Part shown: one piece after another, positions 36,271 to 51,403 of the stretch | How the letters are laid out: every line of letters begins with the position of its first letter | Numbering within the stretch: position 1 is the stretch's first letter | From: Macrotis lagotis | Lineage: Eukaryota > Chordata > Mammalia > Peramelemorphia > Peramelidae | Assembly: GCF_037893015.1 (NCBI RefSeq) | Contig: NC_133665.1 | Span: 103,259,937 to 103,323,936, forward strand | Length of the DNA: 64,000 nucleotides | Direction: 5' to 3' | The notes under the pieces: generated by a model | Told to the model about the DNA's origin: nothing | The model's input: only the letters and a program-made list of their open reading frames with translations | Database searches by the model: none | Program-made: the position numbers and the translations under genes

Positions 36271-36605
36271 GCCCCAGGATGTCCATCAGTTGGGGAATAA
36301 TTCAAGTTACGGTACATGAATGTCATGGAGTACTACTGTTCTATAAGAAATCATGATTGATTGGACTTTAGAGAAATATGACAAGAATTACACAAACTGA
36401 TCTGAGTGAAGGGAGCAGAATCAAGAAAGCATCACACAAATTAACATTGTGTGTTGATCAACTGTGATGCATGCAGTGGATGCAGCTCCTTTCAGCAGTT
36501 CAGAGATCAAGGACAACCTAGGAGACCTGTTATGGACAAAGCTGTCCACCCCAGGCGGGGGGGGGGGGACCTCATTAAATCTGAATATATATTATGTTCA
36601 TTTTA

Positions 36606-36770
36606 TTTTTTTTTAGGTTTTTGTAAGGTAAATGGGATTAAGTGGTTTGCCCAATGCCACGCAGTTAGGTAATTAAGTGTCTGAGGCTGGATTTGAACTC
36701 AGGTGCTCCTGATTCCAGGGCTGGTGCTCTATCCACTGCACCACCTAGTCAACACCTGGTCACCCCCTAC
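36606..36770 (-). mobile_element. tRNA-derived SINE inside L1
   Basis: Antisense copy flanked by 'tatgttcatttt' on both sides (36593-36604 and from 36771). Confidence 0.9.
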
Positions 36771-36879
36771 TATGTTCATTTTGAAAAAACTTCTCTTATG
36801 TTTTTCCTTCCTATCTCATGGTTTTCTTTCTTTCCCCTTAGTCCTAATTCTTCTTACACAAAGGAATAATATATAAATA

Positions 36880-37175
36880 TGGAAGCTACGTGGCACACTG
36901 GCCTTGGGGTCAGGATGAGAGTTTGAATCCAGCTTGAGACACTTGACACACTAACTGTTGGACAAGTCACTTAATTCTGCCTGGAATCCAGAGCCATCTC
37001 TAGCTGTCCTGATTCATATCTGGACACTGGACTCAGATGGCTCTGGAGAAGTCAGGCTGGTTGACTTAGTACAGCACCCCCTCACTCAAATCCAATTCAC
37101 TGTTTATCATGGCATCACCTCCCTGATGTTGTGGTCTTCTTCAAGAATGAAGGTCAAATATCATTATGTAACCAT
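36880..37175 (+). mobile_element. SINE type C, near full length
   Basis: The best copy of the type: tRNA-like head ('ggaagctacgtggcacactg', 'gagtttgaatccagcttgag'), then 'cctggaatccagagccatct', 'gattcatatctggacactgg', 'actcagatggctctggagaa', 'catggcatcacctccctgat' and the end 'aagaatgaaggtcaaata'. Confidence 0.75.
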
Positions 37176-37819
37176 ATTAAGCACAAATGTATATGTACAA
37201 TTTTTACCAGACTGTTTCCAACCAAAGGGGAGTGGGAAGGAAGGGAGGGTGGTAGAAAAATGAGTAATTTATAAATTTCTAATGGATGAAAGTTGAAAAA
37301 CCCACCAAAAGCACGTAATTGGAAAAATATTAAAAAAAACCAAAATTATGACCCCACAAGGATTCTTCTATACACATTAGTGTCCTTTCCCATACTCTCT
37401 TTCCATTGAGTTTTACTGGAGTGGATAATCCCTGACATTTCTTTCCAGCTATATTTCTGTCCTCTTGTAAAGTATAACAACTCAGAAAATTTATAGTAGC
37501 ATGGGACATTAATCTTTCTGAATATTTACTTCAACAGTTTTAAGATTTGCTTCAACTTTTTTTAGTTTGTTATTTTAAAAGGAACTTTTTTTGGCGTCAA
37601 AGCCCTTGAAATACTTGAGAGTCAGAAGAGGGGGAAAGTGGAAACTGCTGTCTGTCAGAGCAGAGGAGGCGGATTGAAAAGACTCAGGGGACAGAAAGGG
37701 CAGCACAAATGACTCCCAGGAGCAGCTGTGCCAACTTCTGGGAGGCAAGTGCTTCTAGGAGAGGTTTAACGTCCGGAGTTTGCTCTCTGTGGAAGGCTAG
37801 GGAGAGCTTAGTGATAGGG

Positions 37820-37943
37820 ATTAATTTTCGTTGTTGAGTCTTGACCCCATTTGGGGTTTTCTTGGCAAAGAAACTGAAGTATTTTGCCTTTTCTATCGCC
37901 AGTTCGGATGAGGAACCTGAGGCTGACACGGTGAACTGGCTGG
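37820..37943 (-). mobile_element. MAR1-type SINE, seed of the minisatellite
   Basis: 'gttgttgagtcttgacccc', 'catttggggttttcttggca', 'gatgaggaacctgaggctga'. Its expected continuation ('acagctagta..tgtctgaggctggatttgaactcaggtcctcc') is exactly where the minisatellite starts. Confidence 0.7.
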
Positions 37944-38370
37944 CCCAGGGTGAACCAGCTAGCATCTGGGGCTGGATCTGGCCTCGGGTCCTCGGCCTGG
38001 GCTCCGGCCCAGGGTGAACCAGCTAGCATCTGGGGCTGGATCTGGCCTCGGGTCCTCCGGGTCCCGGGCCTGGGCTCCGGCCCAGGGTGAACTAGGTAGC
38101 ATCTGAGGCTGGATCCGGCCTCGGGTCCTCCGGGTCCCGGGCCTGGGCTCCGGCCCAGGGTGAACCAGCTAGCATCTGGGGCTGGAACTGGCCTCGGGTC
38201 CTCCGGGTCCCGGGCCTGGGCTCCGGCCCAGGGTGAACCAGCTAGCATCTGAGGCTGGATCTGGCCTCGGGTCCTCCGGGTCCCGGGCCTGGGCTCCGGC
38301 CCAGGGTGAACCAGCTAGCATCTGGGGCTGGATCTGGCCTCGGGTCCTCCGGGTCCCGGGCCTGGGCTCC
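37944..38370. repeat. GC-rich minisatellite, 73-bp unit, about 6 copies
   Basis: 'tgaac' of each unit starts at 37951, 38015, 38088, 38161, 38234 and 38307: one 64-bp step, then four 73-bp steps, then a partial unit. Each holds 'agctagcatctggggctgga' and 'gggtcctccgggtcccgggc'. The first part is clearly SINE-like and the second GC-rich part is new. The units are almost identical. It abuts the HIGD1A CpG island. Confidence 0.95.
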
Positions 38371-39620
38371 ACCCGGCTGGCGGCTGGACCCGGGCCCTCG
38401 GGATCTCTTCCCGGGCTGGGCCTCGGCTTGCCGCGGGGCGGTTTCCAGCCCACGGGCTCCTTCCCCAGCCGTGGGCCGTGTCCGTGCCCGGGCCTCACAG
38501 CCGGGAACAGGGCGGAGGCCGCATGACGTAGCCCGGCCAGCCCAGGTGACCTTGACAGCCCGGTGTTTCCCCCAGAACGCCCCGCTTCCGGGTCCGGCCC
38601 GCAGGCCTAGGGGAGCTGGGCCCCGCGTCCCGGGCTCGCGGCCGTGGAGGCACGCAGGCCGCACCGCGCCTGCGCGCCGCCGGCGTCCTCCGGCTCCGCC
38701 CCGCCTCGTCCTATTGGCTGCCTGGCCCCGCTGTGGGCGGGGGTTGCGGAGGAGGGAGCCGACCGGATGCCCCGCCCCCTCCCGTGCGGGCGAAGTCGCC
38801 GGCGAGGTGCGGGGCGAAGCAGAAGCGGGCGCCTGCCTGAGCCGCCCCGGCTGCCGTCTGCGCCCTGCCCTGTGAGTGGGGGCCCGGGGGCCGGCAGCGG
38901 GAGGGGGCGCCGGCCGCCCGCCGTGGGGGCGGGGAGGGCAGTGGAGGCCGCCCCGGGGGCGGCCGGGGCTGGGGAAGGGGCGCGGGAGGCGGGCCGGGGG
39001 CCCGGGGCCCGGGGCCGGGGGGGGGTTGCGGAGGATCCCGGGGCTCCGAGCCGGGGCCTCAGCGGGGGGCCGGGGGCGGGCAGGATGGGGGTCCTGACCG
39101 CTGGGGGCCGGGCGGGACGTGGGGTGCGGGGCGGGCCCAGGGCCGGGGGCAGGCCCAGGGCGGGGAGGGGGCTGGGGAGGCGTGGGGCACCCGGCGAGAG
39201 GCCGCGGAGTGGGACAAGGTCACGGAGCGGGCCCCTCCCCCACGGCCCCTCCCCCGCGCCCTTGGCCTCGGGCGGCCCCCGGTGGGCGCCGGGGCGCGCG
39301 CCCGGCGTGTTCGGCCGCGTGAGCGCGCTCGGCCGCCGCCTCCGCTGGGGATGGCGAGGGGCCCGCACGAGCCGGCATCCGGGCAGCGGCCGGGCCCCGG
39401 GGCCCCCTGGGAGGAGGAAGAACCCGGAGCTGGTGGCCCCTGGCCCCCCGGCCGCATGCGAGGGGCCTGGCCCGCCGCCGCCTTCCATGCCCTCCCCTTC
39501 CCCTCGGGGGGCACGAGGCCTCCAGGCTGGGCTTCGGTGCGGCGGATCTCCCCCACGCTCCAAGCCTCCGGGCAGGGCTGGGAGCTCCAGGTAGGCACCT
39601 CGGGGTGGGTTAGGAAGTGG
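38371..39620. promoter_or_regulatory. HIGD1A: CpG island of HIGD1A, possibly bidirectional
   Basis: Very GC-rich with abundant CG. Upstream of the candidate TSS there is an inverted CCAAT box (ATTGG at 38712-38716), GC boxes near 38772-38785 and an NRF1-like 'gcgcctgcgc' at 38666-38675, which suits a mitochondrial gene. Downstream of exon 1 the + strand is strongly G-rich (38875-39180) with many G runs. A hypoxia-element core ACGTG lies at 39117-39121; HIGD1A is known as hypoxia-inducible, but this short core could be chance. In human, ACKR2 lies on the other side in the opposite direction, so shared promoter use is possible. Long open frames on both strands across the island are composition artefacts. 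Confidence 0.85.
38790..38871 (+). other. HIGD1A: HIGD1A candidate non-coding exon 1
   Basis: The 3' boundary is inferred from the donor 'cct|gtgagt' at 38872. The 5' boundary is a guess from the distance to the CCAAT and GC boxes. No ATG in it fits the HIGD1A frame; translation starts in exon 2. A second possible donor ('ccag|gtaggc' at 39591) could define an alternative first exon. Confidence 0.5.
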
Positions 39621-40439
39621 AGGTAAAGGAGCGCGGAGTGAGCTCGGGTCACATCTTCCTGTGCGGCCGTGACCTTCCTTGGGCAGTTTTTGGCAGAGGC
39701 TGGAGCGCTGCGGCTCGCTAACAGCAAAAGGGTGAAGCGTGGCCCCGGATCACAGCTACTGTCTGAGGCCCGATATCATAAGAACTCAGGTTCTCCCCGC
39801 TCCAGGGTGGTGCCACTTCTGCTGCCCTGGGGTGACTTACATCTAGGCAAGAAAACACGTTTCCTATTCATGATATCCTTTTTTTTTTACCAGTTCATGG
39901 GAATATGAAGTAGGGAAGAGGAGGTATCACTTTAGTATGTATGTTCTCACAGGTGAAAATTTAAAGTTAATGATGTTTACATAGCTTCTGAAAGTATATT
40001 GTACTATATCAGGAAGTCAATGGTTTTGACTTGCTTTAAAGAACACTGAATTATTAAGTTTAGAAATTTGAATTCTGGTTCCTGCTCTGCTAATAACAAT
40101 GGGCAGATAAATTTATCTTTCGGTCAGTTATTTCCTCATCTCTAAAATGAGAGGTTTGACTTAGGAATGTAGGATTTAGAGCAGGAAAGGAACCCTAGAG
40201 ATCATCCTTAAGTGGCCTATCTACACAGCTGGAATCCGATTAAAGTGATTGAGAAATATTTTAACAAAATAAAAATACAATAGGACATAGAAAATGTGAT
40301 TTTTTCCCTTAAGTCAAATATGTGACCACTGGAATCCTTAAGCAATTCTATTTGAGTTTAACAACACTTCTAGTCCAACCCACTGGAGATAAAGAAATTG
40401 AAACCTGTACAAATACATGTTCAGGGTCACACAAATGGT

Positions 40440-40855
40440 TCTTTATGCCACATACAATCACCATCGTTAATTCCAAAGGTTTTTCTCCTGGGCTCCTTCT
40501 CATCAGTATCCAGAGGTTTAATTATTATCTCCATACAGATAATTTTCAGTTCTATATATTGAGTCCTGGCTCCTCTCCCTAACTAATCTTGAATCACAAT
40601 TGCCTAAGCATCTCAAACTCCTCATTCATGTCTAAACAGAACTTAACATCTTTCCTCAAACCCCAGCATTTTCCTAATTTTTTGAAAGCACTGTCTAATA
40701 ACAAACTTGGTGATAGCCTCACCTCCCTCTTAACTCATGTGTCCAATCTGTTGATACAACTTTATCATTTCTATTTTCATAGTATCTCTCATCCTTTTTC
40801 TTCTTGCAGTCACCACCTTGGTTCAAGTTCCTCTTCACCTTTCACCTGGTAAACA
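40440..40855 (+). mobile_element. L2 LINE fragment with RT-domain relic (HIGD1A intron 1)
   Basis: The frame at 40480-40580 reads 'IQRFNYYLHTDNFQFYILSP', a decayed form of the L2 reverse transcriptase 'F.YH.YADD.Q.Y' block. It is followed by 'catctcaaactcctcattca' and 'gaacttaacatctttcctca'. Confidence 0.65.
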
Positions 40856-41029
40856 AAAGACAGAATTAGACTAAATACAAAAAATGAATAATGCTCATTT
40901 GTATTGTGTAATTGTGTGACTTTAGGAAAGTTACAACTTCCTCAAGCATTAGCTTCTTTTTCAGTGAAGGGTGGGGTTTAAAGGTGGATGGCATATATGG
41001 TCCTAGCCAATTCTAGGCTTCTGTGAATC

Positions 41030-41170
41030 TGAGGGCAATAAGTAGTCAGTAATGGTAGGATCATATTGTGGAGGACCTTAAATTCCAAGCTGAGCAAGCT
41101 GAATTATATTCTTGGGTAATGGGGATTCATTAGAACAGGCAAATAAAATAAATTTTTTAGGATATTTATG
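41030..41170 (-). mobile_element. L2 LINE fragment (HIGD1A intron 1)
   Basis: 'gtggaggaccttaaattcca' and 'aatggggattcattagaaca' resemble antisense L2 text also seen at 8600. Confidence 0.45.
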
Positions 41171-42153
41171 TTAGTTCTGGTTCTGTATGCTATGCTTTAT
41201 CCAGTAATTAGTAATTCCTTGATCTGTACATTTGATTAGGCCTCATTCTCCAAAAGCAACAAGCCACCCCAGGACATTTTACTTTTGTCTGGGGATGGCA
41301 TTCAATGCAAAAACTATATTTAGCACCTGGATCATGAGTTAATTAGGTCTCATCCCTGAACAATTCAATATCCTTCATAATAGTTTACCTTCTCTGTTCT
41401 GAAAGGTAGAATGAGGCTAAATGAGCACAAAGATCAGCAAGAACAAGTTGAGGAATTTGAAATAATGAGTGCCAGCAGATCCTGGAGGAGAGAGGAAAAA
41501 AAATAGAAAGGAATTGAGAAATGGAACAGGAGTGGATGTATCTAAGAAAAGGGGAGAAGAGGGTAGCAACTGAATGGAACAGAGTTGTGTAGATAAGTGT
41601 TTCACTGAAAAGATTTGGAACTGATTGGAATTGAAGATGACGTTTAACCATTCAAGTTGTCATTTTTTTCAAAGGCTCTCAAACTTAAGGAAAAGAATGC
41701 TTACTGATAGGATTTCACTAACAGTGCTTCATTTAAAACATTTTTTAACGTTTTTTTTTTCCCCAGAGTGGGCCATATGATCAGAAATGTGTGTACAGGT
41801 TGCATTTGTTTTTCACCATAGTAATTATTCCAACCTTGCTAGCATAAAGTTTGGAAGTACTCAGTTTTATAGTAGTAGTAGTAGTTGTTATCAAATGGTC
41901 AGAGATCCATAGATGTGAGTTAATTAAGTTTTTTGATATTAGTTTCAGGCTGGCAACATTTGATTTATTTTTAGCCTGCTGAAAACCCACCTTTTTTTTT
42001 TTTCTTAAATGTTATTCTCTGCCCCTTCCAGTTTTGGTATATTTTGCTAATTCTTATTTGGAAATAGATTTTATTTTGGGTAGATGATTCTCTGAAAGCC
42101 AAATTTTTAGCAGTTGTTTTAGTTTTTGAAGGAAACAAATGGCTGATGCTTTT

Positions 42154-42285
42154 TTTAGGTTTTTTTTTTTTTTTGCAAGACAAATGGGGTTAAGTGGCTT
42201 GCCCAAGGCCACACAGCTAGGGAATTATCAAGTGTCTTGAGACCGGATTTGAACCCAGGTACTCTTGATTCCAGGGCCGTGCCAC
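42154..42285 (-). mobile_element. tRNA-derived SINE, internally deleted (HIGD1A intron 1)
   Basis: Antisense copy missing part of the tRNA head ('ccagggccgtgccacc' where about 16 more bases are usual). TSD 'ctgatgctttt' at 42143-42153 and 42286-42296. It lies about 290 bp before exon 2. Confidence 0.9.
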
Positions 42286-42595
42286 CTGATGCTTTTAACA
42301 AGCACTCCTGCAGCATGTTAAATGTTGGAATGTTAGGTGTTTAGTTTTCCAAGTCTTAAGTTCAGAGATGGTGAACTTTCTGTTTTTGTCATTGGCTTGC
42401 TATTAAAAAAAAAAGTGTTAGTAGTGTTTGGAATTTTAGTCTGACAGGCAAATGTGGTTCGAGAAGAAATTAATGAATGATCAAAATTTGAGGCACTTTG
42501 GACAGCATCCTTAGCCTTTTGTAGTTTAAAGTACTTTTTGAGATGTAAAATACCTTTCAAATTCTCTTTTAGGAAAGCTTTTCCAACCATCTACC

Positions 42596-47016
<4,421 letters not shown>

Positions 47017-47945
47017 GAGGAAAGATGCTGTCTAAGTGCTGATGATGTTTTATAGAGCTAGATACCTCACATTGAGGTTATGTTTAAAAAAATCATCTAG
47101 AGGTACACAGTTCTGAAAAGCAGCACATATCAGACATAATCATGATATTTAAGATTGGATTTTTTTCAAGGAAGCTTTAGTTTCCCAGGTGATTCAAGGT
47201 ATGCTGATTGGTATCCAAAAGTTAATTAGGGGAGCAGAGTTAATACAAAAGAACTGGTCATTGAAACTTACTTAGGTGAAAAACTATTGATATTTCTCAA
47301 ATCTTAAACATTAATGACTAAAAAAATTAGAGACCCAAGACTCAATTTTGGTTTAAGATGGGACATATTTTGGGATATAATATGGGAATCTGCTTTAAAA
47401 TAGAGGAAGCATTTACCTCCTTTTCTTGTAGAAATGTGTAACTTAATTAAGTCTAGGTCTGCTTGGCTTTGACTAGGTCCAAAAGAACATTTGTAAGAAA
47501 AACATGAAACAAAATATTATGGCAAGTTTTCCTCTCTACCTTCATCATAGAAAACTTGTTTATATTTAAGATGAGCCTTGAACACTTGTTAACCAGGCTA
47601 CTTAACATAGTAGTATTTATTATAAAGTTAGTTAAAGATGAGAGACTTACTACTGTTTTTTAAATGCCATCTGTTCTATATGTATTTGAAATGTTTGTTC
47701 AGCAGTAAAGATAGAAATTTGAAATGTGTGCAATATTGTTTTCTAGAAGTCATGTCCAACTGAAAAATATATTTTAAGAGTTGATGGTTTATCACAATAT
47801 GAGAAGACTAATGTGAGCATTCTTCTTACAAAAATGTTGACCTATTTAATGCTTTGTTATTTGTAGAATTGTGATATTTAAGATGAATTTACATTCCATG
47901 GTAATAACATGGTACTGATATTAAATAAAATGAACACATCACATG
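47017..47945 (+). other. HIGD1A: HIGD1A 3'UTR
   Basis: Runs from the TAA to just past AATAAA. No repeat insertion is recognised inside it. The end is inferred from the poly(A) signal; the next bases are the target duplication of a SINE. Confidence 0.75.
47924..47929 (+). terminator. HIGD1A: HIGD1A poly(A) signal AATAAA
   Basis: Canonical AATAAA about 900 nt after the stop codon. Cleavage would fall about 15-25 nt later, at the border of the SINE at 47950-48112. Confidence 0.8.
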
Positions 47946-47949
47946 TCTT

Positions 47950-48112
47950 ATTTTTTTATTATTTTTTTTTAGATTTTTTTTCAAGGCAATGGGGCTAAGT
48001 AGCTTGCCCAAGGCCACATGGCTAGGTAATTAGTGTCTGAGGTCGGATTTGAACCTAGGTGCTCCTGACTCCAAGGCCAGTGCTCTATTCACTGCACCAC
48101 CTGGCTGCCCCC
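47950..48112 (-). mobile_element. tRNA-derived SINE at the HIGD1A poly(A) site
   Basis: Antisense copy; flanks 'aacacatcacatgtctt' (47933-47949) and 'aacatcacatgtctt' (48113-48128). The left flank begins 4 nt after AATAAA. Confidence 0.93.
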
Positions 48113-48294
48113 AAACATCACATGTCTTTTTACCCTATTTTAAGTTGACATAATGGAAGTACCTTGTCCAAGTAGTACAAAAACATTGTATATTCCCAGA
48201 AAAGTTAACTTTTTTCCCCTTGCTTTAAGTCTAGGATCAATAGACTTCAATAGCAAAAATCAAAAAAAAAAAACTCTTGATTTTGTGGCTGTCT

Positions 48295-48439
48295 TTTTTT
48301 TTTTTTTTTTGCAAGGCAACGGGTTTAAGTGGCTTGCCCAAGGCCACACAGCTAGGTAATTATTAAGTGTCTGAGACCGGATTTGAACCCAGGTACTCCT
48401 GACTCCAGGGCTTTATCCACTATGCCACCTAGTTGCCCC
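48295..48439 (-). mobile_element. tRNA-derived SINE
   Basis: Antisense; perfect TSD 'tgtggctgtct' at 48284-48294 and 48440-48450. Part of the tRNA head is deleted ('ccagggctttatcc'). Confidence 0.95.
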
Positions 48440-48920
48440 TGTGGCTGTCTGTTGTTAGAAATTTATATTAATTTAACAGACATTTATGAAGTGCCAGTCA
48501 CATGCAAGATACATAGATGAGGCAAATAGTACCTGCTGTCAAGGACAATCTTGTTGGAATGATCATGATAGACTACAAAAATAGCTAATACAAATTAAAA
48601 TAGTACAGAACATAGAATTTCTGATTCAACACAGCTGAAGATGAAGAGATGGTGAGTTTTATAAGAGATCTTCCGAATTTGATTCTGATCTTCATTGACT
48701 TTAGAGCAAAAAAGTGGGAAAAGGTGAAAAAAGCATGAGAACTGAGAAAGTAAGTGGGAGGTGCATTAGCCTAGGGCAAGCATCAAATAAAAAAAATGAT
48801 TTCTTCCTAATGTGATAAGGTAGAGATTAGAGTCACTCTATGTAACAGAAAAAGAACTACTAGAATTTTTTTTTTTTTGACTAGGTAAAAGGTCATTCTT
48901 TACCTCTTTAACTATCTGGG

Positions 48921-49072
48921 TTTTTTTTTTTTTTTTTTTTTTGGTAAGGCAATGGGGTTAAGTGGTTTGCCCAAGGCCACATAGGTAATTATTAAGGTCT
49001 GAGGCTGGAGTTGAACTCAGGTACTCCTGATTCCAGGGCCAGTGCTTTAGCCACTGCAGCACCAAGCCCACC
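48921..49072 (-). mobile_element. tRNA-derived SINE
   Basis: Antisense copy with a 20+ T run, diverged head ('gccactgcagcaccaagccc'). Flanks are 'taactatctg' and 'taattacctg', weakly alike. Confidence 0.85.
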
Positions 49073-49149
49073 CCTAATTACCTGTTCTTAATCACTGAAT
49101 GGGCCTTGCTTCAGTCAAACTGAGACCTGTTAAAGACCTTAGTTTAAAA

Positions 49150-49355
49150 AGACCAAGCAAGATCTCCCTCTGCATCCAGGGCCATTTCCATTCATCTTGA
49201 TATCCATATCAGGCCTCTGGACCAGATGGCTCCAGAAGAGAAAAGTGAGACTTTACCCAAACCTCTCTGCCTTAAATTCAATTCATTTGCATGTCATTAT
49301 TTTGTTGATAATCATGGTTCTCTTTGAGAACTAAGGACAAACAAAATAGCCTTGT
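49150..49355 (+). mobile_element. SINE type C
   Basis: 'ctctgcatccagggccattt', 'ggaccagatggctccagaag', 'agaaaagtgagactttac', 'ctttgagaactaaggacaaa'. Confidence 0.65.
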
Positions 49356-49885
49356 CTGGAAAAGATCCAGTGGCCTAATATGGTAGGGAAGGACCCTCAG
49401 GATTTCTGGTCAAACATTGATTGGCCAACAATAAATCCCAGACCAAGTCCCAGGTTGAGTCCTGGATTGGTTCAGAGTGAATGTAAATAGCAATTGTTTT
49501 TGTCTTAGAGTGGGTAGAACATGATGCTTTTTGTTTAATGCCAGTACTCTTATTTCTTCATGGTATTTTTTTTGTGGCTTCTCTAAAGTTTAAATTTTTT
49601 GAATCTCAGTTTTATTGCTATCTTTAATTTTTCTTTTTCTTTCTTGTTTTGTTATTAGCAGTATTTCTCCTTTCTATATCCTCCAACTCCTCAACCATCC
49701 TTTATAATAATTCAGGGAAGAAAAACTGTTGAATAAAGACAATCAGCAAACCAATCAAGTGACATCCCACAACCAAAATCCTCCTTCAGTCTGCCATACA
49801 GAGAGTGTAATACCTGGGGGTATGATTTCTCAACCTTTCTGGGATTGAGCCTAGTCATTATAATTAGGCAGTGTTCTGGGCATTT

Positions 49886-50045
49886 TTTGTTTTTGTTTTT
49901 GTTTTTGCAAGGCAGTGGGGTTAAGTGACTTGTCCTAAGTCACACAGCTAGGTAATTATTAAGTTTCTGAGGCTGGATCTGAACTCGGGTCCTCCTGACT
50001 CCAGGGCTGGTCCTCCATCCACTGTGCCACCTAGCTAGCTACCCT
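49886..50045 (-). mobile_element. tRNA-derived SINE
   Basis: Antisense, A-tail seen as (T5G)n, then 'gcaaggcagtggggttaagt', 'cacacagctaggtaattatt', 'ccactgtgccacctagctag'. Confidence 0.9.
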
Positions 50046-51139
50046 AAATAGAACCAGGTTTTTTTGCCTCAGCTTATTCTGCATTGGTTCTGAATTGCCC
50101 ACTCCTAAGACTTCTCTTCTCCAGTCCAAACATTGACCAGGGAGTTGACCTTATCTTCAGTTAAGGGACATTTGGTTCCAAGCACTCATGGGTGTGGATT
50201 GGTCTTGGAGTAATGGCCACCCCTTGTGTAAGAAGGCTTAGGTGTTATTTACACAGCACACTTAGTATATAGGATTGGACCTTATGATCTTAGCTTGTAT
50301 GGTTATACTTGCTTTTTTTTTTATCATCTAGTTCTTTAATGTTAATTTGTAAGTATTTGAGCACTGAATTTTGAAATGCTATTCAAAGTGATTTAGTTCA
50401 AAAATTTTTACTCTATTAGTGATTTAAAACAATAGTTAACTGTTTTGGATTAATGTTTTTGACAAAGGAGTCAGATTTGGGATTATAGAGATGGAAGGGG
50501 TTTTATATATCATCCAACCATTTTAGTTTTACAGGAGATAAAATTTAAGAGCCAAAGGGTTTGGCAGGGCTGAATTTCTGAATTTAAGATAAAGAAGTAG
50601 AAAGTGAGGAGGTAGCATTTGTTTTGTTTGATCTCTGAATTAAGAGGAATTGCTTAGGGGCACATTTAGTGTCCAGTCAGGATGGGAACCTAGATTTCTT
50701 GATTCTGGGTCTATATAGCTTTTTCCTCAGAGCTTTCTCCTGTACTCTTTTTACATGTCTAGTAAGTTAACTCAGTCTAATTTTCAACCCATGTTTTTTG
50801 AAACCAAATCCACTGGCTTTCATACTGTAATCATTCTATTTCTCTTAAATTTTGACTCCTACCACGAAACTGAGATTGCCAAGGGATTAATTTAAATGCT
50901 TTAGAAACTTGAATAAAATGATTCACAATTTCATAACTGGAAGAAAAGGCCCACATGATAGCCCTGAAAATTTAATTCAACTCCAACCAGAAACATTATT
51001 TCCACTTTCTGCCTAAGACATCACTTTTCTTCCCCTCCTAAACTCCACCTTTGTCGCTACAACTCCACCCCCCCACCCCGCCCCGTGGAGGGACCAAACC
51101 CAACAAGTCTAATCTGTTCCATGTCAGTCTTTACTTGAT
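50046..51139. other. No gene seen
   Basis: Unassigned sequence with faint old-repeat traces (for example near 50490-50560). Confidence 0.4.
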
Positions 51140-51403
51140 ATTTATCTTTTGATCTCAAAGATGATGACAAGCAAGTGAAATGGGATTTGAATGAGGGGAT
51201 GCTGTGCTAAGTCCTTACTTTCTCCTCTGGAGCCATCTAGATCCAGTAGTCAGATATGAATCAGGATGATTGGACATAGCCCATAGCAATCACGGTTAAG
51301 GGACTTCCAGTCACACAGCTAGTGTCAAGTGTTGAGGTTGGGTTTGAATTCAGGTCCTCCCAACTCCGGGACATGTGCCTGTCTGCCTAGCTGCCCTCTG
51401 AAT
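51140..51403 (-). mobile_element. SINE type C, near full length
   Basis: In antisense: 'tctcctctggagccatctag', 'atccagtagtcagatatgaa', 'tcaggatgattggacatag', then the tRNA half 'cacacagctagtgtcaagtg', 'tttgaattcaggtcctccc' and 'gcctagctgccct'. Confidence 0.7.

Larger units (their letters stand above)
36272..37350 (+). mobile_element. L1 3' end split by two SINEs
   Basis: Sense L1: 'ccatcagttggggaataatt', 'gtcatggagtactactgttc', then after 36770 'tcttatgtttttccttccta', and a final tail at 37185-37350 ('gtacaatttttaccagactg', 'cgtaattggaaaaatatt'). A minus SINE (36606-36770) and a type C SINE (36880-37175) interrupt it. Confidence 0.75.

Noticed and set aside
1-38370. ACKR2 coding exon on the minus strand
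   Set aside because: No seven-transmembrane reading frame found. It may lie further left.
38607-39594. Long open frames (over 300 codons) on both strands of the HIGD1A CpG island
   Set aside because: They are rich in Pro, Gly, Arg and Ala on both strands at once, with no domain. GC-rich DNA has few stop codons, so this is expected by chance.
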